From Heliocybe sulcata (Eukaryota; Basidiomycota; Agaricomycetes; Gloeophyllales; Gloeophyllaceae), in NCBI GenBank assembly GCA_004369045.1, contig ML213503.1:2850924-2914923 (forward strand): a stretch of 64,000 nt of DNA, in the 5' to 3' direction. The position numbers and the translations under genes are program-made. Shown piece after piece: positions 11,726-24,082 of this stretch (position 1 is its first letter; each line of letters opens with the position of its first letter). Below the pieces are notes generated by a model. It saw only the letters and a list, made by a program, of their open reading frames with translations, did not search any database and was not told the DNA's origin.

Positions 11726-13913
11726 TTAGAATTCATTATCAATGTCAAGCCCAGAGACGTCCAGCCACGGGTGGTTCGACATCTTGTGGGCCGACGCGCG
11801 CTCGCGGTGGTCGATGGCGAGCATGGGAAGAAGGAAACCGCACAGCGCCTGTGCGTCTTCCTCCGAGAACGTGTACTTCTCCATCATGACGTTCTTGAGT
11901 GGCCATGGTTTCAGGCTCTTGATATAGCGCAGCGCACCTACACGTGACATCACGCCATGAGCGCCTGACCCGCGATCACGGCTATAAAGGACGCTCACCT
12001 GTCGAATCAAAGAGCTCGCGGCTGAATCTCCCTCCCATCTTTACATCCATCGGGAAGTCGCCCAGGAGCTCCATAATCTGGGCCATGTGGTCATCGTCCT
12101 TGGTGAACAGCTCCCCTTGTCCTTGCGGATCAAAAAGATACTCTGCCGTCAGCAGTTCGAAGATCTAATTTCGGAAAGTGTTAATGAACTTCCTCGGGTT
12201 ATCTTGAAAAGGGCTACATACCACACAAGCGACGCTCCAGACGTCAGCCGTGCACCCCCAATCACTCTTTCCGAGAATGGCTTCAGGACACCGATATTGA
12301 CGCGTCTGGATATCCTCGGTGTAATGTCGCTTGGAGGACGTCGCATTTCCAAGATCAGCGATCTTGACCGTGATTGGAGGTAGGGGCGCAGGCTCTTCCA
12401 CCAGAGGTTCTTCAACGATTCGGGATGGGATATCCACGGGGGACGGGGACGTGATGAGTGGCGAAGATGTGTTGAGATTCCGAGGAGCCGTCTGAGAAAG
12501 TAGTGAAGGTCCGGGAGTGGTCGCGGCGGATGAAGTCGCAGTGCTAGGGGCAGAGGAGGTAGCGGAAGATGCGGTAGGGCTTGACGATTGCTTGGAGCAC
12601 GAGCTCATGTGGCTATCCTGTGTCGAGCGCCTTGACAGAGGCTCGCTGTCTGCCAATGTTAAGAGAGACATAGCACTGCCAAGCGAGGTCGGTGGTGTAC
12701 TGCTTGCGCCTAGCGAGGACACCATGGCAGAGTTTGCCGACGTCGACCCTGATGATCCGCTGGACGAGGATCCATGAGACGAGGTCGACTCCGCCACAGA
12801 GGCTTCGGAAGTCTTCTTCACGGGCGTCTTGTTCACATCAATCCCAGCTGGCTTCTTAGCCGCCGCCTCGCTTAGACTGGCACCACTACTGATACGCGAC
12901 ATGACCAGCCCACTCCTCGTCCTTGGGCTCTGGCTTGGGCTAGATAGCGGCTGAGAATCAAATATTTGGACATGTCTTTGTGCGCGGTATGGGAGATCGA
13001 GGTTATTGACCCGTCTCGGAATTGCCATTCCGCTACGGGTGGCTTTCGCTGGCGGGACACCGACTTTACGGCATGTCGGACTTTGCGAGGAAGTCAGTTC
13101 TTGCTGGATGTGCGACTCGACCTCCGGTATCGCGATCACTACGCCACCAGGGTCAGTGACTCAGCACAGCTGCGCCGCACGGACGATACTCACTGATGTT
13201 CTCCGGCTTGATGTCAGTGTGGACCAAGTCGCATTCGTCGTGCAGATACATGAGACCCAAGAGGATCTGCTTAGCAATGACCTTGACGAGTCCTTGCGGT
13301 ACGCCTTTCTTCTTGTGTCGCTCGATAAGGGCCAGTAAGTTCTCCCCTAAGGGCTCGAAAACGATGCAGACGTGAATGTCATCCGGTCCGCAATGCTGAA
13401 ACGAGTCTAGAAAGGATACGACGTGCTCTCGCCCTGGATGGGCTGGGTTGGCGGAAGCCACCTGGCGCAGGAGTTTTATCTCGTCCCTAGCGGTTTCAGC
13501 GTAGCGCCCAGCCGACTTCACGACTTTGAGAGCAGAATGCCTGTTCTCCCTATAAGAGGCAAGGGTGCTAAACATTAAGCGAAGCCGCGAAAGTCGCGAA
13601 ACACCCACTGTAGATCCTTGACTAGCCATACGGTCGAAAAATGGCCCCATCTGCTCGCGTGACCAGCGGATCTATATCACATTTTCGAGACCGCCACAAG
13701 AATGGAGACGTACCCTAGCTTCCTGACGACAACATATCTGTCCTCCTTGAACGTATCCTTGATCTTCACCTGGAGATATCCCCCGGAGTTGTAATCCGCT
13801 GGACTCTCCTCGTCCTTGGACTCTACGTCGGGTACAGGCACTATCTTGGGGCCCGCCGGGGTCACGACGTATTGAAACTTTGCGCAAGGCTGCTGCGGTT
13901 TGGTGGATGCCAT
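11726..13913 (-). CDS. SR-protein kinase (SRPK/Sky1/Dsk1 type)
   Basis: A serine/threonine kinase that phosphorylates RS-domain splicing and mRNA export factors in cytosol and nucleus. Six exons join in frame: 13913-13714, 13650-13609, 13549-13194, 13138-12222, 12164-11999, 11937-11726, giving 630 residues. Seen: the typical SRPK entry DYNSGGYLQVKIKD, the glycine loop KLGWGHFSTVWLVKDL, the lysine strand HSALKVVKSAGRY, the catalytic loop LVHTDIKPEN, then the SRPK hallmark, a Ser/Pro-rich spacer of about 240 residues inside the kinase domain, then KIADLGNA with the QTRQYRCPE activation segment, and the C-lobe GKSDWGCTADVWSVACV. The protein ends NHPWLDVSGLDIDNEF, as in family members. The start follows from the MASTKPQQPCAKFQYV exon in frame with the kinase entry. 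The spacer is known to control localisation in yeast and human homologues. Confidence 0.93.
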
Positions 13914-14303
13914 AGAAAGGCGAGTGGTGGTATAAAGAACGAAGGGGGGGGCTCGAGTGGAGGATATACGAGCTGTTACGAGTCTATCGGAGCTCCAGCC
14001 TCAGTTCTGGCGCTGGCCTTCCCGGGGTCTCCGTGACGCGTGATGGGTCACAGTTGGAAGCGGGGCGATGCGATTCGCTATCTCGGCTCTACGCCACAGC
14101 CGGCACGTGAATTCGTATCAAGCGCCCGTGTATGCCATAGCGGGTATACGCTTGTCCCCGCAATTCCGCTTGTGCACAGGCGTGTCCTGAGTAGCCGGGC
14201 GTATCTGTACTTGTGCGCGACGGCCAGCTGATGCTTCAGTATCGCTCGCGGAACATATTTCGGACGAACTCTGTCCGAACTTTGTTTCATTCAATGTCTT
14301 TGA
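13914..14303. other. SRPK upstream region
   Basis: About 390 bp with no gene seen. It should contain the SRPK promoter; no clear TATA box was picked out. Confidence 0.35.
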
Positions 14304-15330
14304 TCATGCGGAAACGAGAGCAGCCTCGGCATGGCCTCGTATTACATTCGATAAACGCCGGACCTTGCTGAGAAGCCCATCCAGGTACGACGCGGAGTTG
14401 TGAGTCTTTACGGTATGACTTGACACGCGGAGCCTTTTGGCCATTGAGACCGGCAATCTATGCTTAAACGTAGCGTAATTCGAAGATATTCTGGACGGGT
14501 GGCTCGGAACACGGAGATTCTGAGAGCCCCAGATATTTTCGTTGTCGAAGATCAGACTGTTATAGGGCGTATCTGGGGACCTTGGAGATAATGCAGATGA
14601 TAGTCCTAGGTTCCGAATAGCACGAGTAAAAGCGCCCGTCAGATGCAGGCCGAATTCCTGTAAGCAGCGGAGGATTGGATCCAATACGCCGAGATATATG
14701 AACAGCAAACATACCATGCCAAGGTCAATCTACTGATCATACTGGAACCTGTTACCTGAGTATACCTGCCCTCATGACTATGTCAGCCAGTGCACTGTCG
14801 GCCATACCTTGCAGGCGCGCTCCGTCTGAGACGCTCAGCAGCCCAGCTGGGTGATCTCCACTCCGGTACAGTCTTCTTTCCAAGCTCAGCAGCTGAGCTA
14901 CTCTGCGAGTTTCTCCTCACCCTCCAAGCACCCTGGGGTAAAGTGGAATCGGAGGATACCCCGCGCGGCGCGCAACGCTGGAGCGCGTCCGGCTTCACGA
15001 AAACGCGAGACGAACAAAGAGTGCTTGTCGATGGGATTGCCAAACAGCGTCGCGGCCGGACGCGTCGTGACGTGCGCGATATTGCAACGGGCGCTCCCGA
15101 TAAGGTGTGTTCTCCTGTTTGGCACCAGACCGACGTTCTGTGGAGTCAGCGAAAAGTCTAGTGGGACCGAGGGTTGCTATTAGAGTTTTGATATCATATG
15201 CTGTATGTAGAAGCCAGAATATTCGAGGTTGAGGCTGGCGATGACACGGGATATGTCGCAGAACAAGCCGGGAGTCGCGCGATGAGATGTCACGATGACA
15301 TGCCAAGTAGGTTTCTCTGGTCAGTGCCAT
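14304..15330 (-). other. Possible hypothetical gene, minus strand
   Basis: The clearest part is an open frame 14304-14717 whose product (LDPILRCLQEFGLHLTGAFT, later YLDGLLSKVRRLSNVIRGHA) looks protein-like. Further minus-strand frames at 14783-15330 may be upstream exons (RCNIAHVTTRPAATLFGNP). Exon joins are not convincing. No family recognised. Confidence 0.3.
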
Positions 15331-15604
15331 TCATATGAAAGCATCTAGTTCGAGCTCAAATGAGGGTACTGTGGTCGTTGAATGAAGTTTGGTACAAGAC
15401 AGGCAGAAAGAGGCCAGCGCTCCGACGGTGAAGAAGCAGAGGAGCCTCCGCCAAGAACGTGGCTCAGGGAGTCCCATAAGCGGGCAAGTGGATCTGAGAT
15501 CTATACAGGCCATCCCCTCTTTATATGCCGCCACACTCGCCGGACCTCGTCGTCCTTGCCGACATCCACGTCCCACCACCACCTACACATGCACATCGCT
15601 AGCC

Positions 15605-17957
15605 ATGTCCTCCGCAACTGAACGACTTTCCAAGAAATTCATCGGAGCCGTCGAAGACGAGTGGCCGGTTTACAGGTCCGTTCGGCTGTGGCGGTTCCCC
15701 TTTCCTTTCGGCTAACACACGTTTTGCAGCGACCGAGCCGAAGACTACACTCTCGGACCCCCCATAGGTTATGGGGCCTCTTCAACAGTCTATGCTGCCA
15801 TCTATCATCGCGGGAACCCTCCGCAGGACCTGCCATGCGCTGTCAAGGTCCTCGACCTGGACAAGCTGCCACCGAAATCGCTCGCGCTCCTGCAACGTGA
15901 AACGCAGCTGATGTCGTTATCGAAGCACCCCAACGTCATCCGAGTACGAGGTAGCTGGATGGACGGCCACAAGCTATACATCGCTATGAGATTGATGAAT
16001 GCCGGGAGTGCCGCCGACGTGATGCGGTACGGCTGGCCTGGAGGGATGGAGGAGGAGGTCGTCCGATGTATCCTCAAGCAGGCATTGGAAGGTCTGAAGT
16101 GCGTAACGCGTCTCTAATCATTCTCCTGTCTCTTGTTCAACCCGTACTCCAGCTACCTTCACGTGAACGGCTTCATCCATCGCGACGTCAAAGCCGCAAA
16201 CATGCTCATCGACGACGACGGCACAGTTCTCCTCGGCGACCTCGGCGTCGCCGCCTCCCTCGCAGATGAGGATGACCCTCTCCTAACGCATAACAAAGAC
16301 GCCACACACAAGCGCACAATCAATTTCGATGCAGGACTGGCCATCCCGAGACGCAGTGGACCAACGCCCGCAAGGCAGCTAGGGAAACGAAGGTCCTTTG
16401 TTGGCACGGTACGATTGCTATTTTGCGCACGTTTGGTAGACTCTGTGGCGCTGATGTGCGGATCGTGTACAGCCTTGCTGGATGGCGCCCGAAGTCATCA
16501 ACGGCAAGCGGTACGACTCCAGTGCCGATATCTGGTCCTTTGGGATCACGGCCATCGAGCTGGCATCTGGCCGAGCACCTCGATCGCGGGAATCACCCGG
16601 CCAGGTCTTATTGCATACGTACGTCAAGTTCTTGTTTCTGTACCGCGAACCCCTCTTTCTGTCAATAGTGTATTGCCTAGTACGGTTTTTACACTTTATT
16701 AACTCCTACAGAGCTACTGTCATGCAATCCTTATTTCCTCATCTGTGTTCACTTATCCCATTTCATTCTTCTATTCGTCCTTGTCTTCATGAGTGGCACA
16801 CCACTAACCTTCTGCATTCCAGTGTGCAGGATCCTCCACCAAGGCTGGATCGGGGAGGCGGCCAATATCAGTATTCGAAGGCTTTTGAAGAAGTAGTGGC
16901 CATGTGCCTGGTGAAGGACCCTTCCAAGCGGTATGTGTACCGATTCGTCGTCGTATGTAACTGACTCAATTATACTTACAGCCCAACTGCCGCCCAAGTA
17001 TTACAAACCGCTTTCTTCAAGGGGTCGAAGAGAAAGAGCTACCTCGTAGGCACGATCCTCCGCGGACTTCCTCCTATCTCGCAGCGGCAGGAACGTCGTC
17101 GGCAGCCGTCCATCAACACGCGGCGTTCCATCGACTCCTGGGACTTTTCTATCACGCCCACCACCACGATACACAGGAGACCCCGATCTACCTCGAACGA
17201 AGGCGTCTTCGACTTGGAGGACGACGCACATGTGCGTTCGCGTACGAGCAGCCCGGTCTTGTCAAGAGGCCGGCAGAGAGAGTCGCTGTCCCGCGCGCAT
17301 TCGCGGAATGCCTCGTTTGTCAGCTCTGAGCACGACGTAGATCCTATTATTGAGGAGAAGAGCGATTCTTCGAACCCTCCGTCGCCCCGCGCGTTCGTCT
17401 CCTCCACTGAAGCTCCCGTGCCGGACCCCTTCGAGTCTTTACCTACCGCCACCGACCTAGAAGCAAGACCCTGCTCACCCGCACCCCTCGACCTCCCGCC
17501 TCCCACCCAGGTCCTCGAAGTCCCCTCGCGGCCGGACATCGCCTCCTCCCCCTCCTCCGCAAGCTTCGCCTCCACCGCCTCCGCGCAGAGCTCCGGCGCA
17601 CCCGTCACGCCCCCCTCCGCGGACAAAGAGCCCGCCTCGCCCGCCGTCGCCTCCTCGACGAGTCTGTGGCAGAAGCTCAAGGGCGTGCAGGCTGTTGCTG
17701 GGAACGGCGAGGAGGAGATCGAGCAGGAGAAGGAGAAGGAGAAGAAGGAGAAGAAGAAGGGCTTGGTGGGGCGCGTGCTGGCGAAGCGCCGGTCGAGCGG
17801 GAGCTTGGGCATGGGCGGGGCCGGGATGATGAAGCATGCGCTGGCTAGTACGACGAGCAGAACGTACAACGCTGTCGCTAACGGTGCGTGCTCTATTTTA
17901 GGCATAGTTAGGGGAAGTTGCTGACGTACCTTGTTTGCAGGCTTCTCGAAGTCATGA
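15605..17957 (+). CDS. STE20-family protein kinase, FRAY/OSR1-SPAK type
   Basis: A serine/threonine kinase likely acting in polarity or stress signalling. Seven exons: 15605-15675, 15730-16098, 16153-16408, 16473-16618, 16823-16930, 16982-17883, 17941-17957, in frame for 622 residues. The kinase domain starts YTLGPPIGYGASSTVYAA, with the lysine in PCAVKVLDL, catalytic loop HRDVKAANML, activation segment FVGTPCWMAPEVI (the STE20 signature) and DIWSFGITAIELASG. The DFG motif is replaced by DLG (LLGDLGVAASL). An insertion of about 35 residues rich in basic residues separates DLG from the FVGTPCW segment. The C-terminal third is Ser/Pro-rich and low in complexity, with a Lys/Glu run (EEEIEQEKEKEKK), and ends NAVANGFSKS. 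Intron 4 is the longest (204 nt). FRAY assignment rests on the domain order and on similarity of the catalytic core; substrate and upstream activator are not deducible. Confidence 0.9.
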
Positions 17958-18398
17958 GCACATATCTATTTACTCTTCGCTGACGACACTTACGACCTGA
18001 ATCATCTCGGTATCGACATCCGCATTTATCACTGCAAGGTCTCACCTTCATATCTCTGCATATCTTTCATCTACTACTAACATTCCAGTCTGGGCACCGA
18101 CCCTCTGTAGCGTTTCATGTCCACGCTTTTAGGACTGTCTTAACCAACTTACATTATCGTATACGTAGTGGCTGCTTGTACATATTGTACTAATGTCGGG
18201 GGATCACCCTGAATTTGATGCCAGACCAGTCGAATGAACATGTATACTGACTTCCTCCTGATGTTCCACCCTAACTCCGGCGAGCGACCAAGACATTGCG
18301 AATAGGTTCGGTTCCATTATCCTAGCAAATAGACCGATACAGGAGCGATATGTTACTCTACTTGCGTCCAAGCGACCATGTCTATGCGCTAGGAAAAG
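17958..18398. other. Convergent 3' intergenic region
   Basis: The FRAY-type kinase and the Rieske gene face each other here; about 440 bp hold both 3' UTRs. No other feature is seen. Confidence 0.4.
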
Positions 18399-19412
18399 TT
18401 AACCGACAATGAGCTTGCCCTCCGCCTCGTTGAAGTCATGAGGAGGGACTTCGAGATTCAACTATGCACATAATTAGGAGAAGTGTAGCTTAGAAGCGAG
18501 CATGAAACTTACAGGTGCGGGACCTTTGCGGGTACGCCCGGAGATATCGTAGTGAGACCCATGGCATGGGCAGAACCTAAACGCATGTAAGATCAGGGGT
18601 CAGCAGTACCGGAAGCAGCTGCGCTACACACCATCCTCCAAAGTCACCCGACTCGCCAATGGGCACGCAACCCAAGTGCGTGCATACACCCAACATGACC
18701 AACCACTCCGGCTTCTTCGTTCTGTCCTCGTCCGACTGGGGATCCCTAAGCTTCTTCCAGTCAACAGCGCGGGCCTCCTTGATCTCGTCCTGGGTCCTGT
18801 GCCGGATGAACACGGGCTTGCCGCGCCATTTGATGATGACATTCTTGCCCTCTGGGATCGACGCCAGCTCAAACTCGACCTTCGCCAGCGCCAGGACGTC
18901 CGCGGAGGCCGCCATCGTGCCCAGGAACTCGGTGATGGTGGATTTGGCGACGGAGGCGGAGAGGACGCCCATGGTGCCGATCATCATGTAGGAGAGCGCC
19001 CGGTTGGTGTGCTCGGACTGGGGCCTGTAGTCCGAGAAGTCGGGGACCTTGGGGGTGTCATACTTGGCTGGCGTGCTGGTGTGGATCGTTCGCGAACCCC
19101 TGTATGCGATGGTCGGTGCTGGGACACCGGGCTAAGGTCCTTTCACTGCCTCGAATCGAATTGTAGAGATGACTCACGGGTAACCATCGTCTTGCTCAGC
19201 AGAGAAGACGACGACATTTGCACGCCTCCTATCCACTTCGGCGGGATATCTGCGCGGGGACCGTGCGCACCATGGTCATGGTGATCGTCATGACCGGCAG
19301 GGGCTCGAGCAGCGAGGTTAAGCAGAGGGGTGCTGGGCACGCCGGAAGACAGGGTGCGGACAGTGACGGGGAGATTATAGGCCTTTTTCACGACACCCTG
19401 GAGGCCGGCCAT
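18399..19412 (-). CDS. rip1: Rieske iron-sulfur subunit of mitochondrial complex III
   Basis: The Rieske protein carries the 2Fe-2S cluster that takes electrons from ubiquinol in the cytochrome bc1 complex, in the inner mitochondrial membrane. Exons 19412-19178, 19118-18632, 18576-18513, 18461-18399 give 282 residues. The N-terminus ([20 protein letters not shown]) is basic and hydroxylated, as expected of a matrix presequence. A membrane anchor follows ([18 protein letters not shown]), then the cluster-binding motifs CTHLGC and CPCHGSH with the GPAPLNLEVP loop. All cluster ligands (two Cys, two His) are present. The start at 19412 is the first Met of the presequence. Exon 2 joins to exon 1 at 19118 using tcccag|; the acceptor 18 bp further in would break the frame. 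Confidence 0.95.
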
Positions 19413-20259
19413 GGCGACGATGGTGAGTGGGAGATGTTGCGGAAGCTGGCAGTGACGATGAGCAGGTTATTTTGCGGTATCCTCCGATTGCCATATTCGG
19501 CCTGTTTCTTCCGGAGGACTCCGAGACGCGTGCAGGTCGCACAGCCACACAAAACAGTGGCTTCCAATCAGACGCGGACAGTGCGTCATTTCACGGGCAC
19601 GGGCACAGGTTGTGGCATGCCCACGAGGCTTTCATTCCGGAGTAGGTCGGCGGGAAATATATACAGTCGAACAGCAGTACTCTGCTCTAGCTGCTGGTCG
19701 CGGATTCATTGACACGCCCTCTTGGACGTTTCGCCGTGGACTTCAAGTCTCGAGAACATCATAGAAATTCGCCGGGCTTACATGGTGGGCCCATCATCTA
19801 CAGCTAGACCAATGCACCCCTTCGGTTGACCGATGCGACATGCAAGAGACTCAGAGATGATGGTGCAATGTCCTGTAGTTGAGTGCTGACAACTGCGTTC
19901 GTTGCTTCATAGCTCGAGCTGGCGACATAAAATGTGCAGATATTCGCCTATGGATTATGAAAAGGACAAGTCCTCGAACTGTTCGACATTGCCATTGGCA
20001 GAAAGCATTACCTCCAAGGTGGTGACAATAAGCTCGCCGGGTCGGTGGGTGCGAGAGAGACGGCTATGACTTCACGGCATCTCGAGCTTCCCTTCGTGAT
20101 TGTCGCTTTGACGAAACAGAGTGTCCCAAGTTCGTCTAAATCACCAATGCCGTCACCGTTGCCGTGTACGTACCTACAGAACTATTCGCCGATATTCTCC
20201 CCGATGCCCGTTTTGATGAGATGAATTCGTTCGAAGGCAGCATACGTCAACAGGATCCC
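19413..20259. other. Intergenic, no gene seen
   Basis: About 850 bp. The proximal part should be the Rieske promoter. No reliable coding signal was found in the rest. Confidence 0.35.
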
Positions 20260-20816
20260 GATGCTTCCTGGGTTCCGTCCTTCCTACAGTAACCAGTATA
20301 CAGGTCTCGTGCTGGATCATGCCTCCAAACCAAGGACAGTAGTAGGGCGCAAAGGCTACTCAAGAAATGAGGGTCTTGATCTCATCGCCCAGATTGAGAG
20401 AATGCTTCAACAGGACAGAATGATCCTCTACTTGAGGCCTGGATCGCGGAACCCACCCAGAGAGACCCGGCGTACGAGAAAGACGTGCGATCCGCCAGCC
20501 AGAGACATTCCCCGTTCCCTCGGGCAACATGGAAACTGCCAGCATTGCCCTGACCGCAGACATAGACACTCCACGGAGGATTTCAAGCAAAAGCATAAGC
20601 AGTTCTCCGATGCGCGCTGCCCGCACGAACGTGCGCCGCATGTCCCCACCGCCCTCGGAAATCGGTTGCCAGCAGTCTCGCCAACATCGGAACATCCAGG
20701 GTCGTATCAGGGGCATCGGGGGAATGCTCGGGGTTTTGGTGGTGCAGCGGAACTAGAAGAGGCTGCAGACTCAGAGTCGGGTAGGTTTGCTAGTTCCTCC
20801 GCAGATTAAGGCAAGT
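20260..20816 (+). other. Possible exons of a hypothetical gene
   Basis: The plus strand is open in more than one frame. The most protein-like reading is NDPLLEAWIAEPTQRDPAY followed by a Ser/Arg-rich stretch beginning METASIALTADIDTPRRISS at 20529 and ending at 20756. A minus-strand frame (20360-20716) overlaps it. No family recognised, and no complete exon structure can be supported. Confidence 0.25.
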
Positions 20817-21569
20817 GAGAGCATTTGAGTGCATGCCAGCGGGAGCGGAATGAAGAAGCCTGCACAACCACATGAGCGATCAGCAAAGCCAGAGGTAGCA
20901 GCCTGCCGTGGGCCAAGCAGTATCACATTCTGCAGTCACTGCACCTAACATGGACGTTCCGCGCAGCGCTGACAATGAATATTCTTGTGAAATACACACC
21001 TGACGTAGACACCCATTTCGAGTATTCGTGCGCTATCCTTGTCGCCGCATGCGTGCACTTCCTTCGCTCCGTCCATGCACGTTTGCCGTCCGAAACAGTC
21101 GCTGAAACAGTCCAGTCCTCCGCACGCTTGCCATCTCTTGAGGTCTACCACAAGGCCTGCCAGAAATCCTGCTAGCCAGATAGTCAAACGGAACCCAAAC
21201 CTTGTGGAAAGCAGGACCACGACCCGCTGATCCCGAGGCTAACCTTGTCGAAAGTCAAAAGGCAAAAAGCAGCCAAAGTGGTGTTCCCAAATTCATTTCG
21301 ATACCGTACGCGTGCGTCGGGTGCTGTACACGTTCCTCGCCTGATACTCGTATCAGCCACGAGCCAGTTTATCTCGTATCTCGCAACGCTTACTCTCCGC
21401 GAATGTCCCGGCACAACGTTCGTGTCCGCAGATCCCCACACCGAGAAGCGACCCTGTCTCTGCGATGAGTTCATCTGCGCTACCCCTAGTACATAATCCC
21501 CACGTTGCCACCGTGGCCATGGCTTCCTGAGCCCTTTCACTCACTCTCCGAGGGTACCGCTAGGCCAGG
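20817..21569. other. Intergenic with a possible minus-strand transmembrane exon
   Basis: Between the hypothetical exons and the phosphodiesterase start there is one hydrophobic minus-strand stretch at about 21130-21215 (RFGFRLTIWLAGFLAGLVVD). It might be one exon of a membrane protein, but neither neighbouring exons nor a start can be found. Confidence 0.2.
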
Positions 21570-23458
21570 ATGATCCCCCCATCCGCCGTATCCCTCTTTG
21601 CCTTTGTCGCCGCGCAGTCCCGCGCTCTGTTTGCGTTGCCGGCGCAGGAGGTCGTATTGGGCAGCGCCGACGCGTCGGCTAATCCTGTCCCGGTGGTTGC
21701 GGGCGGACACGCGCGTTTCTTTGATATCCAGGTGGGTCGTACTTGGGCTTCGTCATCCTGATGGCGTTGTTGATGGGTGAATTGTTGTAGGCGCATCGTG
21801 GAGGAAGAGGAAATACGGTCGAGAATACCCTCCCTGGTTTTGCTTGGTATGTGATGCTTCTTGTTGCCTCTTCTTCCATCGAATGTTAGTCGGGGCTTCA
21901 AAAGGACCTCTACTCTTGATGCACCAGTATACGGCACATACATATCACATGTGTACTCCCATTTCTCTATCCAATCTTTCTGACCGCTGCAGCCCGCCTG
22001 CCGTGGTCAATACTCTGTTTCGCGCTAATGCTAACATATTCAACGAAGGGGATTAATTAACGGCGCTACTACGTTAGAGCTTGATAATTGTATAACAAAG
22101 GTAAGTTGATCCGTATGTTCATTGTGCACACCTCTGTTAACCCAGGTGTCCAGGATGGAGAAGTAGTTGTCTGGCACGACGAGAACATCACCCCGCAGAA
22201 ATGTGTTGACACTGGGCCGGCAGTACGCCCCCCATTGCCTTGTCCGTGACATGTGCTGACACCACAAGCAAGTTCCCTGACGACCCGGACTACCCGTACG
22301 TGGGCAAGTTCGTTGCCAACCTTACGCTTGCGCAGTTGAAGACACTGGATTGCGGGTCCAAACGGCAGCTTGGTTATCGTGAGTGTCTCCCACACCTGTG
22401 TTGGACCGGTTTGCTGACATTTACGGCATGGCGGGGAACAGCGCACCAGCTGACCGTCCCTGACACTGGCATCGCCACGCTGAGCGAGTTCTTCTCGTTT
22501 GTCGAATGCGCGGACCCGCAGCACCAGGTGCTCTTCAATATTGAGAGCAAGGTGGACGCGAATTGGAATAACCGGACGCGTGATCCGTGGACATTTGTGG
22601 AGAAGCAATATAAGGTGTTTAAGGAAAGTGGCAGGATTGATGCTATCACTGTGGGTATTGATGTCGAGATGTTCGTAAATGTTGACGGTGCTGATAACAT
22701 GTTCTTCTTGCAGTATCAGAGCTTTGATTGGAGGACGTTGGTTGCGATGAAGGTGGGCAGCGCCGTGAATAGACTTGACATGCAGCTCACGACTTCCGCT
22801 CATATCAGGATCTGGATTCCGCAGTGATGACCTCCGCCCTTATCGACGAGTAAGTCCCACCGTTCCACGCCCTTGGAGCACTCCTCATCTCTCCCTCGCT
22901 CAGTGAAACAGCGGAAGGAACAGAGACTTCACCCTCGCCATGGCTGGCTGGTCTCAAGCTGTCCTCCTTCCCAGGTCCGACGCTTGGCGAGCAGGTTGCT
23001 CAGGCGGCGCACTCGATACGGGCGGACATTCTGAGCCCTGCGGCGACTGCGCTGAGATCACGAGGCCTGGATCCCCTCGGGGAGGAGTACGAGGGATTCG
23101 CGACGCGCGAGATGGTGGAAGAGGCGAGGAGGCTGGGGGTTAGGGTTAAGCCGTGGACTGTGAGTGCTCTATTATTTTCAACGCGGATGGTGTATGCCTT
23201 AACGCGTCTTGGAATTACAGGTTAATAGATTGAGTGTTGTTGAAAGAATGATGGACTGGAGGGTGGATGGTATTATTACCGACTGTGAGTACATGCACAT
23301 GGCATTTGGCGGGCGCTGGTTCTGATCGATTGCCGTTTGATGATTTAGACCCTGATATCGTTAGGCGTTGGGCGAGTCAGCAGAACCTGCCGGTTGCGCC
23401 GCGGTACCCCAAGCAGCGTGTCCTTGCCTGCCTGGACCGCCATATGGGGCGCAGCTGA
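21570..23458 (+). CDS. Secreted glycerophosphodiester phosphodiesterase-like protein
   Basis: GDPD-family enzymes hydrolyse glycerophosphodiesters to an alcohol and glycerol 3-phosphate. Eleven exons give 387 residues in frame: 21570-21731, 21791-21846, 22049-22100, 22154-22222, 22273-22378, 22442-22650, 22714-22752, 22809-22849, 22904-23159, 23221-23284, 23349-23458. An N-terminal hydrophobic signal (MIPPSAVSLFAFVAAQSRAL) suggests secretion. The GDPD signature is clear: AHRGGRGNTVENTLPGF with the first catalytic His and Arg, TTLELDNCITKD with the metal-binding Glu and Asp, then VVVWHDE with the second catalytic His. Later family strands are FNIESKVD, YQSFDWRTLVAMK and DGIITDYPDIVRRW. The exon at 22154 begins after gtgtccag|, since the earlier AG would introduce a stop. 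The acceptor of exon 5 is less sure than the others. Likely role: use of external glycerophosphodiesters as phosphate source. Confidence 0.88.
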
Positions 23459-24082
23459 GCGATGATTGATCGATGCTGTGTTTATGACTATAGAAGAGAA
23501 GTATATTGCGCGTGTATGATTTGGAGGGGTAGATAGACAACCAGTAGTAGTTTAGGGCTAATGATGTGCATGGGTTGTGGAGCTTACTAGACAGCTTAAA
23601 TTGAAACTTTCTAATGAGTGGCACCTGATGCTGGCCTTTGTAGCAACTGAGTAAAATGGTCAAGTCCATAACTGAGGAACGTAGCCTGTGGCGCAAGGGA
23701 GATCCGGAACTGACGCTTCTTCCCGGAAGATGCCTATGCAGTGATCGGGTGATCGGCGACCGCGACGTCGCTGAAGACCCTCCCATGTCGCGATGCACAA
23801 TGCTTAAAAGGGTCTCTTTGTCGTGCAAAACGTCTTCGACGTCGTGCTGCACGTTCCCGGCGCTGCGACACAAATACCACCGTCAGAAGCAGGGTGCCTT
23901 CCAAACATAGGTGCCACGTGGGTATGCCGTAAAGCAGATAAGGATCTCGATCCAAGATGTGATCGGCGTCATTTCAATTTCTTTTCAGTTGTGCGTGTCA
24001 ACTTCGGTTTCCCTCCGCGCTCGTTCCTTGTCTCTGCTTCCTCGCTGTCTTCCCCGTCTTCCACGACTCCGTCCTCGCCGCC
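23459..24082. other. Intergenic between GDPD and Rxt3-like genes
   Basis: About 620 bp with no supported gene. The GDPD 3' UTR and the Rxt3-like promoter and leader should lie here. The 100 bp before the ATG are rich in pyrimidines. Confidence 0.4.

Noticed and set aside
12517-12777. Acidic plus-strand protein within the SRPK gene
   Set aside because: Antisense of the Ser-rich spacer of the kinase.
17475-17837. Leu/Ala/Gly-rich protein on the minus strand within the FRAY-type kinase gene
   Set aside because: Antisense of the Ser/Pro/Lys-rich kinase tail.
21130-21215. A PEX11-type peroxisomal protein on the minus strand
   Set aside because: Only one hydrophobic stretch is suggestive; no neighbouring exon or family motif could be found.
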